The notes below the pieces were generated by a model. It had not been told where the DNA came from. It did no database searches and saw only the letters and a list, made by a program, of their open reading frames with translations. From the NCBI RefSeq assembly GCF_034702125.1, contig NC_085866.1, positions 19,727,315 to 19,791,314 of the forward strand: 64,000 bases of DNA. Direction: 5' to 3'. Shown piece by piece: positions 43,738-55,399 of the stretch; within the stretch, counting starts at the first letter, position 1; each line of letters begins with the position of its first letter. Source of the stretch: Engraulis encrasicolus. Lineage: Eukaryota > Chordata > Actinopteri > Clupeiformes > Engraulidae. The translations under genes were made by a program, and so were the position numbers.

Positions 43738-43870
43738 TGTTAAGGGAGTGTTGAAGTACGACACGACATGTAGCGAGCACTCGAATGCCGAGCTCCAGCT
43801 TTTATTGATTATATAAACCAACATTGCCCCCTGCGGGCATAACAGGAGATAGCTGGGAGCTATCTCTACA
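43738..43870 (-). repeat. Gypsy 5' LTR
   Basis: 133 bp; shares CATGTAGCGAGCACTCGAAT and TGCGGGCATAACAGGAGATA with the other LTR. Confidence 0.93.
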
Positions 43871-43875
43871 CAGGA

Positions 43876-44572
43876 GACACCTGCGCTGTCATGGGCTTCG
43901 TTGCGAGACACGCGGACCCTCTTGTGACCACTTGGGATATTTTATTACTAGTAAACATTTCAAGTAGGCCTATCGTTCGAGATTGAGAGCGTGTAACGAT
44001 GAACAAATGTATATCGTGGAGTAGGCCTATTGAAAGTTGCTGGCCAAAACCATGACAAGCACGAAGAAAGGTTTCACGTTACCTGAACAGTTTTATGGAA
44101 TACCCTATGTCTCTCTCACACGTTGACACAAGGAGCACTATGAAGACAAGGAGAGGGAGAGACAGATCTGTCGGTGTGTGTGTGTGTGCGCGAGCGTCTC
44201 CACTGACGCGCTAGAGAGCTGCCTCAATAGGCTATTGACCAGCTTAAACTTCACTGGTGAAAAAACAGTAGCCTACAGTAAGGAGTTGTAAGCATTTTCA
44301 TAGCACACTATAGGCATATTCCCACATGTCAATGTGTTAGGCCTAGACACTCCATCCATACACTAGCCAATGCGCAATTTCGCTGGTAAACTGGTAGTTT
44401 CACGTGACTTTGACATCATCATATCTTTGTAATTCCAGAGGTAGCTGGTGGAGCACTCAAATGTTTTTTTGGTAGTAGCATCCCGTATTATAGTCCTACA
44501 CAGTCCACAGATGACACAAAATCAAAGAACAAAAAAGACAACAACAAAAAATGTTCCATGCGCTGCCATCTG
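43876..44572. other. remainder of the left arm and centre of the long-TIR element
   Basis: 43876 to about 44425 mirrors about 61636-62190. 44426-44572 is the non-repeated centre. A short (GT)n occurs at 44175-44188. No ORF. Confidence 0.75.
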
Positions 44573-44580
44573 TCTGGAAT

Positions 44581-44881
44581 CAGTGGCGTTTCTAGCCCAA
44601 CATTACCACAGGGGCCTGGGAGGGGCCCACCTAGGACCTAATTCTTAACCCCCTCTGTGTCTGTGCCTGGGACAACTGACCCTCATAGTCCCTTCCTTTG
44701 TGTGTTGCACTTGGAATCCGTCAATGCACATTGCAAACCTGTTCCGCTCTTCGCGCCAGCAGTTAGACATTTATATATATATATATACATATCATTGGCT
44801 GGAGCAGGGGCCCTTGGGGGGGCCAGGACCAATCCTACAGGGGCCCAGGCCCACCCTGGCCCCTGTCTAAAAACGCCCATG
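44581..44881. mobile_element. hAT MITE
   Basis: Starts CAGTGGCGTTTCTAGCCC, ends CTAAAAACGCCCATG (imperfect inverse), flanked by perfect TCTGGAAT (44573-44580, 44882-44889). 301 bp; sits in the centre of the long-TIR element. Confidence 0.92.
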
Positions 44882-44900
44882 TCTGGAATATTAAGGGGGG

Positions 44901-47900
44901 TGTTCTGTCCCCCAAAGACCTTGCAGGTTTGAGATCAACCCTGTACTTAGCAGGCTACTCTATTCATCTCGGGTTCTGTACCTTTAAAGGGTAATGTTTA
45001 GGTTAAATTTATAACTAAATCTATACAGGATGTTGTCAGAAGAGGTGTTTTGAAACATATATGTGAATTCACAGTCTGTAACAATGCCAAACTGCAATAT
45101 TTTCATGAAAATGTATCATTTGAAAGCCACTTCTGAAATGTTGGGCTTCTCGCTGGCAGAGCCTCTATGACGTAGATAGAGGGAGTCCAGCTAAGGTTCT
45201 GGTTCAGCTCTCGCTTGTTGATGTAGGCTTACCAACAGTTTTGGTTGTAGTAGCCTATATCTTTCCAATGCTTTCACACGAGAGTGGCATTTTATATGCC
45301 TATCTAAAACAGTCTCATAGTAGACCGTTACTAGAAATAGCGACTATTTTAATATCTTTCCCGAAAACGATGCCCGTGGAGTAACGAGACCTTCATGTCC
45401 CCCGCCACAATGACTTGCGCCCTCTGTCCATGGTGCTGAAATCGCGGCATTCTGTGAAGCACGTTACAATGTCATGAGGGAATAGTTATTTGTGTTGTCC
45501 ATAGTTATACCAACGAAAAAAGTAGGCGGTGATAAATACGCCAGGTCCAAATTACTAAAATAAAAAGTATATTGTAACAGCCTACCAGCTGCCTCCTCAG
45601 GAGTGAGAGCGCAGAGTTACCCCGTGTGCATTAGGCTACACTTCCCATCTCACCACGCAGCCTCTAAAATGGGTTTGAGAGTGTCAGGATCGCAACAACC
45701 ATGCGCCGAGTGAGCAAGCCAGAAGGAATCGTGAAGTGTGTGCACCAATTCTGAATCGCTGAAGCCAGACACTGATGTGCGCTGTTCCAAATTGAGACCG
45801 AGCGCGCAAGTCTGCAAACAAGGGTTTGCAAAAGTGCACTAAATAATAAGACTAATAAGAAAAGATATTCGTTGTGTTGATCTGTTTTATTTCTTATGTG
45901 TTCGTCAGTGGGGTTTTTTCATATTTGGAAAGGTAACGAAGGCTAGGCCTATACCAACGGCAGTCTTATTGCTGCCTGGTGCCCAACTCATAACCTCTAA
46001 AACTTAAAAATACAGTCGATTGCACAGTTACAATATGGACGACGTTTTAAAATGGATAACAGTAATTTAAACATTAGTAAGCTTTTTCAACGTCATTTGA
46101 GAGTCTTAGTTTTCGCTTGGCCCAACGCGCCACATTTGCCAAACTAACGTTGATGTGGTCCTGACATTTTGATGAATAACAATAGCATAATATCTCTACA
46201 AAATCGGGAGTGAATTGAATTGAAGTCTCCCAACATGTCTTGTCAATCCATGAGGATACGGAAAATCTAGCACACCACACGCGGAGAAAGCGTTCCTTTG
46301 ATAGAGGGGATACCTGCGTCTTTGTAAAGTGCTGCGCGCACGTTTGATTGCCGGTTTTACAAATTACGGGGATAAACATGCCAGGTCCAAATTACTAACA
46401 GGAAAAGAGGGACGATAACAAAGGGGATGAATCGCCAGGAAGACAGGGATGATCTTTCTCGCAGAGCAATGTTGTCTGCCAGAGCGAGTCTCGCCTGGTT
46501 TTGTGTAGGCTATGGTTACGGCACGCAATCCACCGCTGGACCAGCTGGCTATCAGCAATCGCCGCAAGAATCAAACCTGTTTCAAATCCTGCTCATCTCT
46601 CGTGAGTGTAGGGTACTGCATATAGCCTAGGTTAGTTATGTAGGCCTGGAGAAAGAGGTTCACTCTCTCCAGCAGTTCAAAACCACCGTCAGGTTATGTT
46701 TCGGAAGCATATCGGTTTTTTTTTTTTTTTCGACAAAAACGAAGCGCCATAAAGTCACAGTCAAATTCTAGGCTATAGGCCAGCACAGCAGCGTTAATAA
46801 ACTCCAAAAAAGTAATGTGACGTACCCTAATAGCCTAATGACAATCTTACTGTGCAAACTGGGGCAATAAAAACAGTCGGTGGTGGTGGTAGTGCGCGAT
46901 AGCTCTGTGATGGGGAGGGGGATTCTTTTGGCTACATCTAGCCTACCCAACTCAGGACTCTTGATCCAACCGAGAATCTCCACAATGAGGGAAACACATC
47001 GAAAATATAAAACTAAATATGCTATATGCACAAATAGAGTTTATATCAATCAGATATTCTATTAGGTTAACAATGTTATTTTGAAACCTAATGAAGTGCC
47101 ACATAGCCTAATAACGGTCTGGCACACCCTCATGGCGCTGCTGCAGCGCATTGACATGGAGGAAACCTACAAAAAAAATATTATTATTTTAAATAATAAA
47201 ATGGTTCAGACGGTATCTGGTGGATACTGCCACTGTTTAAGGCCATTTAACTTGTTGAAATTTAGCCTATAGGTCTGGAAAGGTGTTACAATATTATAAT
47301 CTGGCCTATTCTCTGCGGTGCTTAGTATGTCTGTAGAACGCAGCGACTCCCTCTACCTACGTCGGATTCTAAATGTTTGTTTAAAAGAAGCCGCCGTTAT
47401 TTTTGACAAAGTTTTCTGAAAATGTTGTTTATGCAATAATTCGGTATTTTGACATATATCACATCTAAATTTATGTATTGAGGTTCTTAAAATGAGATTT
47501 AGTGGTGTTTAACCTGCAAGTTACACTTTAAATGCCCGTGCCCCACTGGGCATTTGTTTAGGGTTGCCCTGGCAACCGAGCTGTCAAAATCAGTTAATAC
47601 TACCGTAAACAACTTACCTCCTCCAGTGATTTCCTTCCTGTTATTTCTAATACTCCTAAAGTAATTACCGTCTGTAAGTAATAATCTTAAATTCGTATTT
47701 CTTATTCCTCTGATTAACCTAACTTGTGATTTAACTGTTTATTTAAATATCATACACTTTCCTTGATCTCTTACCCATATACCTCCGGTAATCTTCCCTC
47801 CCGTAATCGTCCCTTCTTCTCAAGATACATCAGATCTTTAATGGACTTTAATGGACTTAAATGAACTTTATTTATTGAATACTTTTTGTTTTACACTTTG

Positions 47901-48027
47901 TTACAGTTAAACCTTTCTTCATTAAACGGAATCACAACGGCATCCTGACTCGCCCGTTTTCCTCAATGAATGAATGAGTTGGCTGGCTGTTCAAGTAGGC
48001 TTCATGACAGATACTGGGGACAGCACA
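44901..48027 (+). repeat. BEL-like 5' LTR, split
   Basis: 44901-44997 and 47532-48027 together match the 3' LTR (about 590 bp net); a TTAA-flanked element sits between. Ends ATACTGGGGACAGCACA. Confidence 0.88.
44998..47527. mobile_element. TTAA-target DNA element inside the 5' LTR
   Basis: TTAA at 44994-44997 and 47528-47531, absent as a duplicate in the other LTR. Ends AAGGGTAATGTTTAGGTTAA and its imperfect mirror AACCTGCAAGTTACACTT; inner AGATAGAGGGAGTC pairs with GACTCCCTCTACCTACG. About 2.5 kb without a transposase frame; piggyBac- or Kolobok-like by target only. Confidence 0.78.
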
Positions 48028-48071
48028 GTTTAAAGACGATTTCTACGGAGATGTTAACAACAGAAAAAGGT

Positions 48072-49008
48072 ATGTCGGATAGTCTTTCTCTACACTCTGG
48101 ATCGTCAAGAGGATCCAGATCATCCATATCAGCCGCTGTTTAATGCACGCGCTAGAGCACAAGCAGCCAAAGCTCGCGCTGCTTTCGCTGAGGAGGAGAT
48201 GGCCATAAAAGTCGATAAGGCTAAACTTGAAGCTAAACTAGAAGCACTGAATCTAGCAAAAGATGCGGCCGCAGCCGAAGCCGAAGCGCTGGAAGCGGCA
48301 GAATTTGAAATATATGAGCCGGCGTCAGAACCACACGCCAGCCAAGATCAACACAGGGGGAAAGTATCAGAACAGCGCGTCGAAGTTCACTACCCAGGAA
48401 AGCCATTATCTGAGTGTTCGGATGAGCGCACAAGAGACTATGTCAACTTGTCAACACCCAACCCAGTCAATGCGCAGTCTGCACGTCAGCCCACATCACA
48501 CTTCGGACATTATGAACACCCAATCCGTCTTAACTCACCGCAGCAGCTCCCGATACCAATCAAAAATGCACATTATCAACCACAAACGCCGTATTCTAGC
48601 CATGCGATGTCATCAATGATTGACAGAGAAAAGCCTCACTACCAACAGCAGTATGGCATTCACCCCGCTATGCCCACTACTCATGGACAACACCCATATA
48701 GTTTTAGTCAACAACACAGCCTTCAGCCCACGACGCCCATGCCAATCAGCAGTGAACTGCACAATTAGGCCTATCATCAGCACCAACATAGCCTTCAACC
48801 AGCTACTCCAGAACATCAGTACTCGTCTGCACCATCACGCTCACCTGATGAACTGTTTAACATGGCTAGATATTTAGCGCGCAGGGACATTGTCAGCACT
48901 GGCCTAAAAGAATTTGATGATAGCCCAGAGACATACAGGGCGTGGAGATCCTCCTTCTTTAACGCCATCAACGATCTTAACCTGTCAGCGAGTGAGGAGT
49001 TGGACTTA
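48072..49008 (+). pseudogene. BEL-like gag, N-terminal part
   Basis: Likely start ATG at 48072 (MSDSLSLHSGSSRGSRSS, the usual Ser/Arg-rich BEL start). After a frame change near 48140 it continues in a 189-codon frame with a coiled-coil-like Ala/Lys/Glu stretch (KLEAKLEALNLAKDAAAAEA). A single in-frame TAG at 48766 precedes YLARRDIVSTG and EFDDSPETYRAWRSSFFNAI, the DUF1759-type gag signature. A mariner interrupts at 49009. Confidence 0.82.
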
Positions 49009-50440
49009 CACTGTGTGCAGAATTATTAGGCAAACATGTTTTTGACCATATTGTCCATTTTATGCGTTTTTTCCACCACCAACCTTTATGAACATGAAAA
49101 CCTATTGGATTTAAGCATTCCAGAACATGCATATGTGTATAATAAGATGGGGTGTGATCAAAGGAGCCCAACACCCAATATCCGGTGTGCATAATTATTA
49201 GGCAACTTTGCTTTCTTCTGGGAAAATGGGCCACAAAATAGATCTAACAAACTCTGAAAAGTCTATGAACAATTTTTAAGTCTTCCAGAGGGATGTGGCT
49301 CTCTTGAAATTGGCAAGACGTTGGTCACGTTAGCACAGAAGTATCAAATGCACCGTTACAAAGTCATCAGTCTCACATGAAATGTCACTGCCAAAAATTG
49401 AGAGGAATTTAAGGTGAAACTACAAGAAAAGTATTACCCTGCAGTGCTATCATATTCCAGAATGCAAACTTACATCAGGTGTCCAGAAGAATAGATTGTT
49501 GAGCACACAGAGACATAGCAAAGGTAAGAAGGGATGACACCAGACAACCATTTAACAAGTTAATTAAGTCAAGACTGGGTCAAGAAATACCCTAGGACAG
49601 AGTTTTCAAAGGTATTATGGACTGGTGAAAGTGACTATTGACAGACAGGGTGGATGAGCCCATAGCTGGATCTGTGAGGGAAAAGTTTGCAACTTTCAAG
49701 AAGACAATGGTATTTATGCAGTATTCTGCTGGCATTTGAGTAGAACTCAGGAACTCATCTGAGTGTGCACATTACCGATCTAGCCATGGGATCATCGATC
49801 TGGTCCATTATCAATCACTTTCACAAGCTCATAAAACTATTGACAAAATTGTCTAAAGACCTTTCTTAACCCAGTCTAGACTTACGTTTCTTGCTTAGCG
49901 GTCTTCAGGTTTCAACCTGTTTTACCTTGGTCATGTCTCTGAGTGCTGAATACAATGTTCTTCTGGACACTCGATGTAGGTTTCAGTTCTGGAATATAAC
50001 AGCACTGCAGGGTAATAATTTTGTGGTAGTTTGACCTTCAATTCTTCTCAATCCGGCAGTTACTTTGTGAGCACAATGCATGTGACACTGATGGCTTCGT
50101 AACGGTGCATTAGATGGAGATGACCAATATCTGGGCAATTTCAAGACAGCCACATCCCTCTGGAAGACTTCAAAATTGTTTATAGACTTTTCAGAGTTTG
50201 TTAGATCTCTTTTGTGGCCTATTTTCCCAGAGGAAAACAAAGTTGCCTAATAATTATGCACACCTGATATAGGGTACTGGGCTCCTTCGATCACGCCATC
50301 TCTTAATATACAAATATGCATGACCTGGAATGCTGAAATCCAATAGGTGTTCATGTCCATAGAGGTTGGTGGCGGAAAATATGCATATTATGGACAATAT
50401 GGTCAAAAAACATGCTTGCCTAATGATTCTGCACACAGTG
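49009..50440. mobile_element. Tc1/mariner-type element inside gag
   Basis: Ends CACTGTGTGCAGAATTATTA and TAATGATTCTGCACACAGTG, TA on both sides (49007-49008, 50441-50442). Both arms run inverted for several hundred bp (TTAGATC..AGACTTTTCAG region). The centre retains transposase-like but stop-riddled sequence. Confidence 0.88.
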
Positions 50441-50442
50441 TA

Positions 50443-51125
50443 ATGACTAAATGGTTAGGCAGAGAATCATCCAGCTATGTCAGAAGGCTCAGGGCCGTCC
50501 ACATAGGCAATCCCCATGCAGCACTTCAGATGGTGTGGGAGCGGCTTAATGAAGTCTACTGCTCACCTGAGGCCATCGAACTGTCTCTCCTCACCAGGTT
50601 AGACAACTTCCCCAAAATCTCCAGTGGCGAGTACACTAAACTGCGGGATTTGGGCGATCTTCTCATGGAGCTGCTCTCTGCAAAAGAAGATGGATACTTA
50701 CCCGGTCTAACAGTACTAGACACAGCACGTGGCATCAACCCCATTGTAGCAAAACTACCATTCGGACTACAAGAAAAGTGGATCTACCAAGGCTCTAAAT
50801 TTAAATCAGCGCATAATGTTACGTACCCTCCATTCTACTTTTTTGTTGATTTTGTCTGTTACAATGCCAAAATAAGAAACGACCCATGCTTTGCTCAGTT
50901 TAACACCATCACCAATGAACAACAAGATGACAGTCACACACAAAAGGCAAAAAGCAAAATGGCTGTCATGGTACACAAAACTCACATTGACTCTGATGCC
51001 AACCATGAAGCTGAAAGCAGTTTGCAACTGATTGACATTTCCAAGCACTGTCCTATACATGACAAGCCGCACCCCCTTTCCAAGTGCAGAGGCTTCAGAC
51101 TGAAAACACTCCAGGAAAGAAAGGC
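50443..51125 (+). pseudogene. BEL-like gag, middle part
   Basis: Open frame with KWLGRESSSYVRRLRAVHIG, NEVYCSPEAIELSLLTRLDN and CPIHDKPHPLSKCRGFRLKT. Continues the gag frame left at 49008 and resumes after the hAT at 53379. Confidence 0.88.
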
Positions 51126-53378
51126 CAGTGTTGGGTAAGTTACTTTTTAAAAGTAGTTAGTTACTTTACTTTAGTTACTGCGTTCAATTGTAACTGAATT
51201 ACTTTACTTATTACTAAATTGAAAAAGTAACTTGTTACTTATTACTTTACTTTACTTTTTCGCGGGAAAAGGGATTTTAACCAGCACACCTCATAATAGC
51301 CTACACCTGCTTCCCAAGGTTGTGGGCCGGCTATGTAAATGGCCTAATATTTTAATCTGTGCAAACTGTAGGCCTACCTCAATGGAATCCCTCATATAGG
51401 CCTATTGTCATCCTCATAGGCTATCTAAAATGCATTTCATGGTTGCCCTGTAGGCCTGTTAATAAAAGACAATATTCTATTCTATGGCGTAATGTTAGAC
51501 TAGATTCAAATGTATTGACACTTTTATAGTCATGTCAGCATTAAAATTACTTTGGTCTCACAGAATAAAACCAGAATGAGTAAGGTGAGGTGGCCATACC
51601 AAACAGAAATATTGTAGGTAGGACCACAGACATCATATATGAAGACTAGATACGTCATCGCGTATTTCAAGCACGTCCGCACAGGTCGGCCATATTAGAG
51701 CAGCCTAAACTCTCCACAGACCCTCCGTTACAGCTGAAGTAAAGTGAAGAGTTGAAACGTTGGGATACTTAAAAATGTATTCTGTTGCTTCGCTGAAATA
51801 TTGACACGTGTTTATAAATGGTAGGGCTCCTTAAAACTTAAGTGTAGACTGGGGTAAAACGCCCAGGAGAGTAATAGGCCTATGCTTCCCACTTAACCTA
51901 TTTGTCCAAAAAAGTAGGCCTAGACCTACAGCTAATACACATTTTAATCATCGCTGTGCATTACGTTAACGGCATGGATATATTCATTGCATCAAATTAT
52001 AGACGACAGAGATGACGTACTGGAAGAGAGATGTAGCCTACAGCGCAACAAGTTAATTCTATCTGGATGGCTTTAGTGTCACGACTCATTTTGAACACAA
52101 GGTGGAGCTGACGAAACCAGTGAACGTTTATTTGTTATTTTACTGAAAATATAAAAGATTACTTTGTGCATTTGTTTATGGGGTCTATTTAATTACCTGA
52201 ATAAGCCTACTGAATTATATTATACATGATTTTAGACCTATGAACATTATAATATAATGTAATATAATATAATAATAATGTGAATATGCATCACTATGCA
52301 GTATCAACATATACTTTCGTTTGGAATTTTTTATACTGTGTAAAAAACCAACCCTTTCGAAAATCGAAATAAATTTGAGGGAATTATTACCATCTGAAGA
52401 GTATACAACACCAAAAACTCACTGCAACTGGTTGAGCCAGCAGGCTGCTATAACATGGCCGCCATGCGCGGACGTTCGGCTTGCATGACGGGAACGCGGA
52501 CGACGCATCTAGTCTTCATATATGATGTCTGTGGGTAGGACACTCTGTAAACATCCTCTCCTAGATGTTGCAGCTTAGGCTACTCCAAAGCCTTTCAGTT
52601 TCCTACGCATTGCATTGCATGCATCAACATTAGTATTAAAGATTCTGCCGAATGCAGAATCCGTTCGTGCTGGAAGACGGTTTGATCAGGCACATTTGAA
52701 AAGCCTGAAGAACGTGGTGACCTCAACGCCATGGTGTTGCTTGCGCTGTTGTTCTCACGTTATTATTTCCAATGACTCGCGCTGGCTGCTGCTGCTGTTT
52801 GCCGTGTAGCCTATTTAACTATCATCAGTGAGCACAAAATAGGCTATGGCATTTGCGATATGGGGTACAGCTGTTTTAGAATGCATTTGCGTAACGATGA
52901 ACTCGGAATGACTATAGATTTAACTGCGCAGCGAATCACTTTCACTTTCACTCTATGGCGTAAATCAAAAAGTTAGAAAACAATGATGGTGGAAGCCCAA
53001 GTATTGTAGTATAGGTTAACCACATTACAGCGCAATGGGCTCATCAAAGTCCCAGTGAAAGACCTTGCATGCACGAGGAAGGAACAGCAGTCTGCGTGCG
53101 CGCGCTCTCACACACCCACTTCCGAGAGCTCGAGAAGGGCTGGGGAAAACAGCCCAGACAGAGCTCTTCGCGCATCTAGAACTACTAATAGGCTAACAGC
53201 AGACATTAAGATGATTCCAAGGTTGAAATTTATAACGAGTAACGACCGTTACGGCAGCGCAGTAACTGTAATTAAATTACTGAAATTTGAAGAGTAATGC
53301 GTTACGTTCCTACGTTAGTACCAAAAGTAATTAAATTACGTAACGACGTTACTTAGTAACGCGTTACCCCCAACACTG
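51126..53378. mobile_element. hAT-type element inside gag
   Basis: Ends CAGTGTTGGGTAAGTTACTT and GCGTTACCCCCAACACTG; 8-bp duplication AGAAAGGC on both sides (51118-51125, 53379-53386). 2,253 bp including a further nested element; no transposase frame. Confidence 0.92.
51625..52533. mobile_element. hAT-type element nested in the 51126 element
   Basis: Ends CACAGACATCATATATGAAG and CTTCATATATGATGTCTGTG are perfect inverses; 8-bp duplication GGTAGGAC at 51617-51624 and 52534-52541. 909 bp, no transposase. Confidence 0.92.
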
Positions 53379-53386
53379 AGAAAGGC

Positions 53387-54383
53387 CTATTTAAGAGAGC
53401 AAGGCATATGCTTTAGGTGCTGCGCTTCGGATTCCCATCTAGCAAAAGAGTGCAGAGCTGTCTTGATGTGTGTTGAATGTGAAAGCAATAACCATGTCAG
53501 TGCTCTGCATCCAGGTCCACCCCCATGGTCAACAGTACGCTTTGAGGTGGCTGAAACAGACGGCGGGGAGGGAGAGGAACGAGCACAACCATCTGAAGTG
53601 GCTGGAGAGGTAGGCCGTGGAAACACACACAAGCCAGTGGTGAACTGCACAAAGACTATAGTGTTAGAAAATGGACACTCTTCACCACTAACTCCTTGCT
53701 CCAGCCACATACCACACCAGCAGGGGCCTCAGCCTGGTAGAGGACATCAAGGGCTCCAAAGACAGAATGCCCAGCGACAGACACCATCGCAGCAGCAGCA
53801 GCACTCACAGCAAGTGCAACAAGGACATGGTCACCAAAAACAGCACCCCACTCTTCCATGGCAACAGTGCCACCAACCAGTTCCTCCAGTGCAGCAGCAG
53901 TCACAACAAACGCACCAAAGACATCGTCAGCAGCAACAGCACCCTGTTCCTCCATGCCAACCGCATCAGCATCCCACAGCACCTACATGCCCCAACGTCA
54001 GCAGATCCTCACCAGCAGCAACCAGCTTTTCAACAGCATCACCAGCAGCAACCAGCTTCTCAACAACATCACCAGCAGCAACCAGCTTCTCAACAGCATC
54101 ACCAGCAGCAACCAGCTTCTCAACAGCATCACCAGCAGCTACCAGCTTCCCCACATCATCCAGCTCCTCCACAGCATCACCAACAGCATCCCGTCCAGCA
54201 GCAATAGCAGTCATCGTACCACCCACAGCACCCCTGCATGCCATGGGACATGGGCTTGCCTCACAGGGCCAGCCATCGCCCTACTCCCAAATCTCTCCTC
54301 TGCAGCAGTATCAGCCTCCCTGTCAACGCTTAACCCAGCCGTCCCAGGTCATCCAAGAACTCGTCAAGCTGCCAGCCCACTGA
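53387..54383 (+). pseudogene. BEL-like gag, zinc knuckle and Gln-rich C-terminal region
   Basis: CFRCCASDSHLAKEC and CVECESNNHVSALH are BEL-type knuckles. The frame stays open for more than 300 codons, first Gln/His-rich, then Ser/Thr/Ala-rich. The Gln-rich reading moves to another frame near 54000 (QQHHQQQPAS decapeptide repeats), suggesting a frame shift there. After the stop only ~300 bp precede the LTR, so there is no pol. Could a host have kept it? Interruptions upstream in the same gag argue against that. Confidence 0.75.
54011..54150 (+). repeat. 30-bp coding minisatellite
   Basis: Nearly five tandem copies of ACCAGCAGCAACCAGCTTCT then CAACAGCATC within the gag C-terminal region; length divisible by three keeps the frame open. 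Confidence 0.93.
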
Positions 54384-55399
54384 TCTTCGCCTCTCATGTC
54401 AGCCCCACTCTCTTCAAGACACCCACAATCTGGCTTCCTACAGTCAGCATGGCCAGGTTGGCTTACAACAGACAGCAGTCTTCCCCTCAGCACCCCTTCC
54501 AGCAGCAGGCGGCTCACCTGTTTCTCAGGTCGAAACTGTCACGCCGCCCAAAGTAGAGCTGAGACAACAAAGAGGGACCGGTGTCCACCTGTGTTGGAGA
54601 CCACCTAGCTGAAAAGCTTCTACGTATCCTTTTTATTTAGTTAATGTTGGTGTGGCATTATTATAATGCCAGGCGGGGAGTGTTCTGTTCCCCAAAGACC
54701 TTGCAGGTTTGAGATCAACCCTGTACTTAGCAGGCTACTCTATTCATCTCGTGTTCTGTACCTTTAAATGCCCGTGCCCCACTGGGCATTTGTTTAGGGT
54801 TGCCCTGGCAACCGACCTGTCAAAATCAGTTAATACTCACCGTAAACAACTTACCTCCTCCAGTGATTTCCTTCCTGTTATTTCTAATACTCCTAAAGTA
54901 ATTACCGTCTGTAAGTAATAATCTTAAATTCGTATTTCTTATTCCTCTGATTAACCTAACTTGTGATTTAACTGTTTATTTAAATATCATACACTTTCCT
55001 TGATCTCTTACCTATACCTCCGGTAGGCCTAATCTTCCCTCCCGTAATCGTCCCTTCTTCTCAAGATACAGCAGATCGTTAGGTTATGGCTATAACCCTC
55101 GGTTCTTTGATAACAGAGTGAGGTGTTTCACTATGGGATACGCTTGGGCGTGACCATCTATGGAAGCTCCAATGACATTACGTCTGTCAAAGACAGACAG
55201 TCGACTTAGTCGGGCTCCGCCCGCTTGGGGTGTCTACCCCCGTCGACACGCTGAGTCCAGCATTCTTAACGGTTTCTTCCCCACCTAACAACTAGTGCAA
55301 GGAGGGAAAAATAGGTGAAACACCTCACTCTGTTATCAAAGAACCGAGGGTTATAGCCATAACCTAACGTTCTTTTTCTAACTTCGCTCGGTGTTTCAC

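Larger units (their letters stand above)
38971..43870 (-). mobile_element. Ty3/Gypsy LTR retrotransposon, full length but degenerate
   Basis: Two short LTRs (38971-39119 and 43738-43870), each TG..CA on the + strand, and a perfect 5-bp duplication CAGGA (38966-38970, 43871-43875). Read on the - strand: the primer site TGGTGTCAGAA next to the 43738 LTR resembles the tRNA-Leu 3' end, and the polypurine tract AAGAAAGGGAGA abuts the other LTR. Order gag, protease, RT, RNase H, integrase is Ty3/Gypsy. No env region was seen. Confidence 0.95.

Noticed and set aside
53463..54383. Host gene for a Gln-rich protein
   Set aside because: It continues the BEL-type gag zinc knuckles, lies between the LTRs, and its upstream half is interrupted by transposons.
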